From Deltaproteobacteria bacterium (GTDB taxonomy: Bacteria > Myxococcota_A > UBA9042 > PHBI01), in NCBI GenBank assembly GCA_011526585.1, contig WYBB01000161.1, positions 1 to 64,000 of the forward strand: a DNA stretch of 64,000 nucleotides. Direction: 5' to 3'. This document shows positions 1 through 9,203 of the stretch, piece by piece. Each line of letters opens with the position of its first letter. Positions within the stretch are counted from its first letter, which is position 1. The notes under the pieces were generated by a model that had not been told where the DNA came from, did no database searches, and saw nothing but the letters and a program-made list of their open reading frames with translations. A program made the translations under genes and the position numbers.

Positions 1-118
1 CAGTGCCATCCGTCAGCGCGACCTTCCATCGCGCCGCGCTCAGATCGAGCGCCATGTACATCACCTTCACGTCCGAAGTAGAATCCATCTCCCGAGCCGT
101 CCAGAACACCGTTCGCAT
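1..118 (-). CDS. IS110-like transposase, N-terminal fragment cut by window edge
   Basis: An open frame reads leftwards from an ATG at 118-116 and runs off the window, giving 39 residues. A GAGGG ribosome-binding site lies about 5 bases upstream. The fragment contains MYMALDLSAARWKVALTDG, which matches the start of the IS110-family transposase variant whose first conserved segment is a hydrophobic strand ending in Asp, the first acidic residue of the DEDD RuvC-like fold. If right, this is a DEDD transposase that moves its element without ordinary terminal inverted repeats. The family call rests on this one short motif. The rest of the gene and the element's ends lie outside the window. Confidence 0.5.
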   Translation of the reverse strand, partial: MRTVFWTAREMDSTSDVKVMYMALDLSAARWKVALTDGT

Positions 119-193
119 GGCACCCTCTTGGTTAGAAGAGTGAGGATGCCAGGACGGCTCGGTCTTCATAGGATCTACATCAGCTTTGTTTGA

Positions 194-1357
194 TCAAGGC
201 GTCTTCTTGCGCGTGACCATCATGTGGTCGTGCTCGTTCTTGTCGGGGTAGCCGAACTGGAACGGGAGCTTCTGGTGCGGGTTGTGCTTCCAGAGCTCGA
301 TCATGGCGAGCTCGCCCTTCTTGGCGCCGGCGAACATGTTGCCCTGGAAGGTGCCCCAGGTGAGCTGCTCGAAGCCCTTGGCGGCGGCGTGATACGGGGT
401 GATGCCGGTGGTGTCGGAGATCATCCAGGTCATGTGGTCGAGGAGGTAGTCGCGGATGACGGCGAAGTCGTCGCGCCAGATGAGGTAGCTGGCAGCCTTG
501 GTCATGGCGGTGATCGGGCCGAGCGCGGCGAGGTAGGCGATGACGGGTGAGGAGGCGAGGTGATCGTCGTGCAGGTTGGCGCGCATGTGGCGCCAGGTCT
601 GCACGGGCGCGCTGGGGTCGTCGGCCTTCCTGAAGGTCAGCTCGAGGTGGGCGAAGAACTCGTTTCGTTCCTTCTGCTTGCGGGCGGCGGGGGTCGCGTC
701 GAAGGCGGCGATCTCGGAGGGCGTGAGGTAGTGCACGGCGCCCTTTTCGTCGAGGCGGAACCAGCGGGCGGCGAGCGGCTCGTAGCCGAGGAGATCGAGC
801 GCGGTGAGGCCGAAGACGAGCGGCGCGGGGATCGGGGATTGGTTGAGCTCCTGCAGATCGACCGTGCGGTTGTGGTTGACCTGGAAGAGCTTGATGAGGA
901 AGGCGTGCTGCTGACCGAGGTTCCTGCGGAGCTCGGGCGCGTCGAGCTTGAGGATGGCGCGCGGGTCGCCGACCCACTCGAGCGAGAGCGTGGTGAGGAG
1001 CGAGAGGTCGGGGAAGGTCGTGAGCGCGGTCAGGAGGTCGGCGCCGCCGAAGGGGTAGACGATCGTCTTGGGCACGTCGGCGGGCACGACGCCGGCGAGG
1101 AAGGGGCGGGCCTTGTCGAGCCAGCGCTTGCGGAAGCGTGAGACCTGGGCCTTGACCTTCTTGCAGGAGGCGTCGACGGACTTGAGCGTGAGCCCCTCGG
1201 GGGGCGTCACCTCGGCGGTGACGCGCGTGTCGCATGCGACGAGGCGGCGCAGATGCGCGAGCTCGCGGTCGAAGTCGGCCGGGTCCTCGGCGCGGGCGGG
1301 CACGAGGGTGAGCGCGAGCGCGACGGCGGCTGCGAAGGATGAGACGAGACGGCGCAT
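194..1357 (-). CDS. Secreted protein of unknown function, paralogue of the gene at 29931-31034
   Basis: 387 residues. I chose the second in-frame Met (1357) because it gives a normal signal peptide: Arg-Arg, a hydrophobic stretch and cleavage after ARA at about residue 23. The mature protein shares blocks with the product of 29931-31034: a YPFgGaDLltA.ttFPd segment in the first third, and a TKAASyL...DttG segment followed by an aromatic-rich stretch in the last third. Both proteins therefore belong to one unrecognised extracytoplasmic family. No catalytic motif or membrane segment is visible beyond the signal peptide. It lies downstream of the repeat-rich gap at 1358-1862 and reads in the same direction as the DUF4157 gene. 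Function unknown. Confidence 0.8.
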   Translation of the reverse strand: MRRLVSSFAAAVALALTLVPARAEDPADFDRELAHLRRLVACDTRVTAEVTPPEGLTLKSVDASCKKVKAQVSRFRKRWLDKARPFLAGVVPADVPKTIVYPFGGADLLTALTTFPDLSLLTTLSLEWVGDPRAILKLDAPELRRNLGQQHAFLIKLFQVNHNRTVDLQELNQSPIPAPLVFGLTALDLLGYEPLAARWFRLDEKGAVHYLTPSEIAAFDATPAARKQKERNEFFAHLELTFRKADDPSAPVQTWRHMRANLHDDHLASSPVIAYLAALGPITAMTKAASYLIWRDDFAVIRDYLLDHMTWMISDTTGITPYHAAAKGFEQLTWGTFQGNMFAGAKKGELAMIELWKHNPHQKLPFQFGYPDKNEHDHMMVTRKKTP

Positions 1358-1435
1358 GCGGGCTCCTGTGCGGGCGTCGGGTGACGCGAGCAGCACATAA
1401 ACCCGCGAGCGCGATCTGTCATTCGCGGCGTGAGT

Positions 1436-1556
1436 GCGACGAGCGGGCGGCCACGAGGGCCGCCCCTACCACGAGGGCGTGAGCGATGCGACGAGCGGGC
1501 GGCCACGAGGGCCGCCCCTACCACGAGGGCGTGAGCGGTGCGACGAGCGGGCGGCC
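1436..1556. repeat. Tandem 52-bp repeat with internal REP-like hairpin (2.3 copies)
   Basis: Two 52-base units, 1436-1487 and 1488-1539, differ at one base; a third copy breaks off after about 17 bases at 1556. Each full unit holds an 8-bp perfect inverted repeat, GGGCGGCC and GGCCGCCC, around a 5-base loop ACGAG. The same 21-base hairpin occurs in the opposite orientation at 33825-33845. This looks like a dispersed REP-type palindrome. No coding function. Confidence 0.75.
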
Positions 1557-1576
1557 AGGCGCACCCAAGCTGAGTA

Positions 1577-1716
1577 GAATCGTGTTGGCGATGAGCGAGG
1601 CGCGATGGCTGCAAGGAGCGCGTGAAGCGAGCGACGAGGCGACCCTACGGTCGCCGCAGGAGCGAGCGAGCGCGCGACGCCGCAGACGCGCGCCGCAGCC
1701 ATCGCCAACGCGATTC
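1577..1716. repeat. Long structured inverted-repeat element, copy 1
   Basis: The outer arms are 17 bases each (1577-1593 and 1700-1716) and pair fully apart from one G-T wobble. Inside are a conserved core (ATGAGCGAG.CGCGATGG.TGCAAGGAG on the left, GACGCCGCAGACGCGC and AGCCAT on the right) and an apical GGCGACC-CTAC-GGTCGCC hairpin. The core is shared with copy 2, but the arms are not. It lies between the 3' end of the DUF4157 gene and the next gene, both on the minus strand. Confidence 0.7.
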
Positions 1717-1717
1717 G

Positions 1718-1864
1718 AGCAGCGTTCGGGAGAATGAGCGAGCCGCGATGGATGCAAGGAGCCGTGCCCCCGACGAGCGAGGTGTACGTATGGTACTCCG
1801 CAGCGAGGAGGGGGCACGGCGACGCCGCAGACGCGCGGCGGAGCCATTCTCCCCGGACGCTGCT
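1718..1864. repeat. Long structured inverted-repeat element, copy 2
   Basis: The outer arms at 1718-1736 and 1845-1864 pair over about 19 bp, with one wobble and one bulge. Their sequence differs completely from the arms of copy 1, while the core is the same. At one internal pair copy 1 has G-C (GGCGCG with CGCGCC) and copy 2 has C-G (GCCGCG with CGCGGC), a compensatory change. The apical part is a CCGTGCCCCC/GGGGGCACGG stem topped by GTAC-GTATG-GTAC. The right arm runs into the TAG stop codon (1865-1863) of the DUF4157 gene, so it would be part of that mRNA's 3' end. Confidence 0.7.
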
Positions 1865-3917
1865 ACGCCCAGGTGGCGGGCAGGACGTCGGGATCCAGGT
1901 CGATCAGGTAGCTCTTGATGAGCTTGCCGCCCTCATGACTCGGATCGGGGTGGGAGGAGAAGAAGCCGAGGACCTTGTCGCGCGAGGCGCCCGAGTAGGC
2001 GGGCGGCGCGCTGGTGCCGTAGCTCTCCTTGACCTTGGTGCCGTGCGCCTCCATGAACTTCTTGGTGACGTTCTCCCAGTAGCGAAGGAACAGGGTCTGC
2101 TTGAGGACCTTGTTCAGCTCGGCCGCGTTGGGCAGGCGGTGGGCGTACATGCCGAGGAGGTTCTGGAGGTTGGTGTAGAAGGTCGACAGGCCCTGCTTGT
2201 CGATGATGCCCTGCGACATCGCCTTGTCGTAGAGGGGCCGGCCGGAGTCGACCAGCGCCTTGAGGGTGTCGAAGCTCTGCATCGCCTCGGGCGAGCTGGT
2301 CTTGTAGCTCTCGGTGCCGTCGTCCTTGGCGACGAGGGTCGCGACGTTCTTGTCCTTGGAGCCCGAGCCGCGCGCGGTCTTGTCGCGGGCGGCGTCGATC
2401 TTGTCCTCGTTGAGGGCGCCCTTGGTCGCCTCGGCCCAGTTGCCGATGTGGCGGAGCGCGCCGGTGGCGGCCGAGGGCGAGTAGCCGACGTAGGCCCAGA
2501 TGCTCTTCACGTTGGGGAAGATCGCCTTGTACTGGTCGAGCTTGCTGCTCTGGCCGGTGTTGCAGGCGGACAGGCAGAGGTCCTGCACGCAGCCCAGGGC
2601 CTTCGGGAAGATCGTGGGGAGCTCGGCCATCTCGCGGAAGGTGAACTCGCCGTTGTCGTCGCCCCAGAAGCTCCAGCCGCCGGAGTGGCCCGAGAGCACG
2701 GCGCGGGTGAAGAGCGTGCGGCCGCACTCGGCGTCGTTGAGCGCCTTCATGATCTGCGCGGTCTCGTCCTTGGAGTAGCGGCCGACGCGACCCATGAAGG
2801 ACTCACACTTCGCGGCGCGCTCCGGCGTCATGCCGACGAGCGAGCCGAGGTACGACATGCGCCCCTCCTGGGTGGAGAGGTCGATCGTCTGCCCGTTGAC
2901 CTTGGCGGTGTCCTGCTTCTTCTCGCCCTTGACGGCGGTGACGTTGTGGCCGGCGTTGGCGAGCTGCTTGTGCTCGAGGTCGCGCGAGGCGGGGTTGAGA
3001 CCGACGTAGAGGACGTTGTCGGACTTGACGAGGTTCTCGAGGCCCACGCCCCCCGGCTCCTGCGCGAGCCAGGCCATGGTGATGTCGCCGATCTTGCCGT
3101 CGGCGGCGCAGCCCTGCTCAGCCTGCCAGGCGGCGACGGCCTTGACGAAGGTCGCGTCGATCGCGGTCGAGGAGCTGCCGACGATGGCGGCGATCTGCGC
3201 GATGACGGCCGGCTTGAAGTTCTTGTTGTTGTTGAAGGCGATCGCCGACGCCACCTTGGCGGGCGGGAGCTCGCCCGGGGCCTCGTCCTTCTGCACGGCC
3301 GCGCCCGCGCCCGAGGCGGCCCTCTGCTGCACGCCCTGGTCGGCCGACTTCGCGGCGGCCGCGTCGGGGGCGCCGAGCAGGCTCTCGGCGGACTCGCCGG
3401 CGACGACCTTGGCGGCGACCGCGTCGGCCTGCTTCTCGTAGGCGTCGCCGGCCTGGCCGACGCCGCCGGGGAGGTTGACGCCGGCCTGCTGCTGCACGAT
3501 GTGCGCGGCCTCGTGGGCGGCCGTGAAGACGTCGGGCTGCTGGCGGAAGGCGACGCTGTCGCCGGTGGCGTAGGCCTCGGCCCCGATCTGCTCGGAGGCG
3601 TCCTTGGCGGCGCCGCCGACGTGCGCCTGCACGTGGCTGACGTCGTGGCGACCGAACGATGCCTGGATCTGATCGAGGTACGGCATCGCCCCGCCGCCGC
3701 CGCGCACACCCTCGGCCGCGGCGGCCTGGATGCCCGCGCCCTTCATCTGAGTCTGCCACGAGGCGCGCAGCTGCACCGCGCCGTCAGGGACGAGCGCGGC
3801 TTCTTGCGCGGCGAAATCCTGGCCGGCGAGCTCCTTCTTGGCCGAAGCCTTCTGAACGGGCTCGATCGTCTTGGGGACGGCGGCCTCGGTCCTGCGGTCC
3901 GTATGAGTCTGAGGCAT
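1863..3917 (-). CDS. DUF4157 (eCIS-core) protein with PG-binding-like and caspase-like regions
   Basis: 684 residues from the ATG at 3917, which has AGGAG about 9 bases upstream. Residues about 75-175 form a DUF4157 domain with the zinc-metallopeptidase-like motif HEAAH at 135-139, followed by a QQQAG segment. Residues about 235-290 resemble a peptidoglycan-binding-like fold (AVAAWQ...DGKIGDIT). Residues about 400-480 carry SGHSGG (His411) and, 41 residues later, LSACNTG (Cys452) after a hydrophobic strand. That is the spacing and context of the His/Cys dyad in caspase-like and CHAT peptidases. The C-terminal 200 residues are alpha-helical and unassigned. DUF4157 proteins are commonly associated with extracellular contractile injection systems, but no sheath, tube or baseplate gene is visible here. 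No signal peptide. Best reading: a putative toxin, effector or peptidase; substrate unknown. Confidence 0.7.
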   Translation of the reverse strand: MPQTHTDRRTEAAVPKTIEPVQKASAKKELAGQDFAAQEAALVPDGAVQLRASWQTQMKGAGIQAAAAEGVRGGGGAMPYLDQIQASFGRHDVSHVQAHVGGAAKDASEQIGAEAYATGDSVAFRQQPDVFTAAHEAAHIVQQQAGVNLPGGVGQAGDAYEKQADAVAAKVVAGESAESLLGAPDAAAAKSADQGVQQRAASGAGAAVQKDEAPGELPPAKVASAIAFNNNKNFKPAVIAQIAAIVGSSSTAIDATFVKAVAAWQAEQGCAADGKIGDITMAWLAQEPGGVGLENLVKSDNVLYVGLNPASRDLEHKQLANAGHNVTAVKGEKKQDTAKVNGQTIDLSTQEGRMSYLGSLVGMTPERAAKCESFMGRVGRYSKDETAQIMKALNDAECGRTLFTRAVLSGHSGGWSFWGDDNGEFTFREMAELPTIFPKALGCVQDLCLSACNTGQSSKLDQYKAIFPNVKSIWAYVGYSPSAATGALRHIGNWAEATKGALNEDKIDAARDKTARGSGSKDKNVATLVAKDDGTESYKTSSPEAMQSFDTLKALVDSGRPLYDKAMSQGIIDKQGLSTFYTNLQNLLGMYAHRLPNAAELNKVLKQTLFLRYWENVTKKFMEAHGTKVKESYGTSAPPAYSGASRDKVLGFFSSHPDPSHEGGKLIKSYLIDLDPDVLPATWA

Positions 3918-4128
3918 GGCAGACAACTCCTGTCGCCCCGCGTCGCGGGTGGGGGCAGACGATGACGTCCCGCGCTCACGTGGGGGAGTCGACGGGGCGT
4001 GGCGGGACCGACCGTCGACAACGCTAGCGCGAATCGATGGGGCGAGCAAGCATGGTGCCTGCGTTGTAATGTTACCGTGTCGCGGCGGTGAGCTCCCGCG
4101 GGCGGCCGCGCTGCAGGAGGCGTCGAGC

Positions 4129-5623
4129 GTGGGCAACGACTATGACGAGCTGCCCTATGAAGGGCACGCGTACTGGTTCACACATCCGGATCACCTGGGG
4201 ATCCTCGGCGGCCTGCAGGGGCTGGATTGCGCGCCCGCCGGGCGGGCCCGGGTGCTGGAGCTCGGCTCGGGCGAGGGCATCAACCTCTTGTCGCTGGCGA
4301 GCCTCCTGCCCGACGCGAGCTTCGTGGGGGTCGACCTGTCGGCGGTGCAGACCGGGACGGCGCGGCGACTGGCCGCGGCGGCGGGTTTGCATAATGTTAC
4401 GTTTCATGTCGCAGATCTCGCCGAGGCGGCGTTCGAGCCCGGCGGCTTCGACTACGTGATCGCGCACGGGGTCTACAGCTGGGTGCCAGCGGCCACGCGC
4501 GAGGCGCTGTTGGCGGCGATGGCGCGGGCGCTGGCGCCGAGCGGGGTCGCGCTGGTGAGCTACAACGCCGACCCAGGGCAGCTCGGCTTCGAGCCGGTGC
4601 GGCGCCTGATGCGCTTTCACGACCAGCGGGGCGCGCGCGTCGAGGATCGCGTCGCGCGCGCACGCGCGATCGCGGAGGCGTGGTGTGACCGGATGCACGC
4701 GCACGATCCGGAGGGACGGCTCGGGCGGAGCGCGCAGGCCGAGCGCGTGGCGAGGGTGCTGGCGGCGACGACGACGACGGTGATGCGCCACGACTACCTG
4801 GTAGGGCACGAGCGCGCGAGCTGGTTCGAGGACGTGGTGGCGCACGCCGGGCGGCACGGGCTGGTCTATCTGGATAACGGCACCGCGAGCTCGCAGCGGG
4901 CCGAGCTCCTCGAGGAGGAGACGCGGGAGATGTTGGGGCGGCTGGAGGATCGGGTGCGCGCGCAGCAATACCTCGACCACTTCCAGGCGACGCGCTTCCG
5001 CGTGAGCCTGTTCGCGCGCGCGGACACGCCGCGCAGAGGGGCGCTGGACACGAGCGCGTTGCACGTCGAGCTGCGGCTGCCGAGCGAGGCGATGGTGGCG
5101 GGTGGGAACAAGGTCCCGCGGGTGGCGGTGGAGACGGCCGACGGCGTGCGGGAGCTCGAGGACGTCGCGGTGCGTGTGGCGTTGGGACTGCTCGTCGAGG
5201 CGCTCCCGGGCGCGGTCGCGTTGCCGACGCTGCGCGACGCGACCGCGGTTCGCCTCGGCGAGCTCGGGCTCGTGGACGCCTCGCAGGTCGGGGCGGGGGC
5301 GCTGCTCGCGCACCTCGATCGCGCGATGAGGGCGCTGTGGCGCCACGACATGATCCACTACTGGCGCGAATCACCGCGGCGCGGCGCGGCACGACCGGGG
5401 TACCCGGAGACGGGCGCGCTGCAGCGGGTGCTCGCGGCGCGCGGGGGTTCGGTGCCGAGCCTGTATCACCGGGCCGGCACGCTCGCGCCCGAGGGGCGCG
5501 CGCTCTTGGCGGCGCTCGATGGGACGATGGATGAGGCGGCGATCGTCGCGCGCTTCGGCGCCGACGCCGCGTCGCTCGTGGCTTGGTTGCGGCGCGAGCG
5601 CTATCTCTTGTTCGAGGAGTCGG

Positions 5624-5643
<20 letters not shown>
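4129..5643 (+). CDS. SAM-dependent methyltransferase with methyltransferase regulatory domain
   Basis: 504 residues. The GTG at 4129 is preferred because AGGAGG (4115-4120) sits 8 bases upstream and the protein then begins YDELPYEGHAYWFTHPD, as these proteins usually do. SAM-binding motif I is VLELGSGEG at residues 42-50, followed by GVDLS and a DYVIAHGVYSWVP segment. Residues about 200-300 correspond to the methyltransferase regulatory domain, and the C-terminal 200 residues to the winged-helix-rich region found in the same family. The substrate cannot be read from the sequence. The gene is divergent from the DUF4157 gene (211-bp gap) and its last 20 bases overlap the 3' end of the convergent kinase gene. 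Confidence 0.8.
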
Positions 5644-7906
<2,263 letters not shown>

Positions 7907-8039
7907 AGCCGGGTCGGCCGGGCCTCGCCACCCGCCCGGGTTACCGTTGGGGGAATTGGTTTGCGTCCTGCCGCGAAACCGCGCGCCGCTGCGGGATCCG
8001 CGCCTGTGCCTTGGTCCCGGCCGTGCGGTATCATGCCAC

Positions 8040-8396
8040 ATGCCCTTCGACCATGAACGCCTCGATGTCTATCAGACCGCTCTCGATTTCGTCGTCGTCG
8101 CGGAAGAATTGATCCAGCAGCTTCCGCGGGGTCGGAGCCACCTGGCCGATCAACTTCATCGAGCCACGACATCGGTCGTTCTGAACATCGCGGAGGGGGC
8201 CGGTAAGTTCTCACCGTCCGACAAGCGTCGCTTCTACCTCATCGCACGTGGCTCGACGACGGAGTGTGCGGCGATACTCGATGTACTCCTGCGCCTCGAG
8301 GCGATCACGGCCGACGTGCACGCCGATGCGAAGGCCAAGCTCGCGCGAATCGCCTCCATGCTCATCAAGCTCGCCAAGAGCATCGAGACGAGATAG
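8040..8396 (+). CDS. Four-helix-bundle (23S rRNA intervening-sequence type) protein
   Basis: 118 residues. The sequence FDHERLDVYQTALDFVV, LADQLHRATTSVVLNIAEG and RRFYLIARGSTTECAAILD is characteristic of the IVS/four-helix-bundle family (TIGR02436). The family was first seen inside 23S rRNA intervening sequences but is widely found as free genes of unclear role. There is no rRNA here. There is no Shine-Dalgarno sequence; a TATCAT hexamer at 8029-8034 ends 5 bases before the ATG, so the transcript may be leaderless. A GGGCAC hexanucleotide repeat follows the gene. Confidence 0.85.
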   Translation: MPFDHERLDVYQTALDFVVVAEELIQQLPRGRSHLADQLHRATTSVVLNIAEGAGKFSPSDKRRFYLIARGSTTECAAILDVLLRLEAITADVHADAKAKLARIASMLIKLAKSIETR

Positions 8397-8406
8397 CGCG
8401 ATCGTC

Positions 8407-8440
8407 GGGCACGGGCACGGGCACGGGCACGGGCACGGGG
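8407..8440. repeat. GGGCAC hexanucleotide tandem repeat (5 units)
   Basis: Five perfect copies of GGGCAC at 8407-8436, then four further G residues. It sits between the convergent ends of the IVS-protein gene and the phosphopantetheinyl transferase gene. The complementary unit, GTGCCC, is repeated seven times at 60704-60745. Such simple repeats can change length by slippage. Confidence 0.85.
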
Positions 8441-8450
8441 GACGCGATCA

Positions 8451-9203
8451 TCAAAGGGGCGGGAGGTGGGCGGCGACGGCGAGGCGGTGGGCGACGCCGA
8501 CCGAGGTGAGGTAGAAACGCCAGTGCGCGTCGGGGGCGTCGGCGACCGAGGGGGCAACGGTGATGCGGATGGAGCCTGCGCCGAGGCTCTCATCGAGGGT
8601 GAAGGCGAAGTCCGCGAGCGGGATGGCGAGGCCCATGCCGCGCGCCTTGATGTAGGCCTCCTTGAGGGTCCACAGATCGAAGAAGCGATCGCGACGGAGG
8701 TGCTCGGGCAGGGCGTGCAGGGCGGCGATCTCGGCGGGGGCGAAGAAGCGGTCGGCGAGCTCGACGGTGCGGCCGGGGCGGTGAACGTGCTCGACGTCGA
8801 CGCCGATCGGGTGGCGCGCGATGGCGAGCGCGAGGAGGTGATCGGTGTGCGAGAGGTTGAAGTGCCAGGGTCCGGGGTGCGCACCGGGATCCAGGGCGAG
8901 GGCGCCGTACTGATTTTCGACGAGGCGAAGTGAGGCGGGCGCGATGTCGAGGAGGTGGGACAGGGCGTGGCGGATCAGGCGGCGGCCGGCGAGGAACTCG
9001 GCGAGCGCCCGTGGGTGCTGGATGCGGTCGCGGCGGGCGCGCTCGGACTCGGAGAGCCAGGGCTCGACGACGGCCGCGTCGCGATCGCCGCCGACGTCGG
9101 GCACGTGCAGTAAGACGAGCGCGTCGGCAGCGTCGAAGTCGACGGTGCCGAGCGCGGCGGGATCGTAGGTCAGGACGAGCGGGCGGAGCGCGGCGCTCGT
9201 CAT
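8451..9203 (-). CDS. 4'-phosphopantetheinyl transferase, Sfp type
   Basis: 250 residues. The ATG at 9203 overlaps the TGA of the PKS gene in an ATGA junction, so the two are translationally coupled. The conserved motifs of Sfp/AcpS-type transferases are visible: NLSHTDHLLALAIA, GVDVEHV with the magnesium-binding Asp/Glu, and WTLKEAYIKARGMG. The enzyme moves the 4'-phosphopantetheine arm of CoA onto a serine of carrier proteins. Its obvious clients are the ACP domain of the PKS (Ser995) and the free ACP at 15769-16017. It is the last gene of the minus-strand lipid operon. Confidence 0.92.
   Translation of the reverse strand: MTSAALRPLVLTYDPAALGTVDFDAADALVLLHVPDVGGDRDAAVVEPWLSESERARRDRIQHPRALAEFLAGRRLIRHALSHLLDIAPASLRLVENQYGALALDPGAHPGPWHFNLSHTDHLLALAIARHPIGVDVEHVHRPGRTVELADRFFAPAEIAALHALPEHLRRDRFFDLWTLKEAYIKARGMGLAIPLADFAFTLDESLGAGSIRITVAPSVADAPDAHWRFYLTSVGVAHRLAVAAHLPPL

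Noticed and set aside
1863..3917. A complete extracellular contractile injection system
   Set aside because: Only the DUF4157 protein is present; no tube, sheath, baseplate or AAA gene was found in the window.
8040..8396. A 23S rRNA intervening sequence
   Set aside because: The protein family is associated with such sequences, but no rRNA gene lies in the window.
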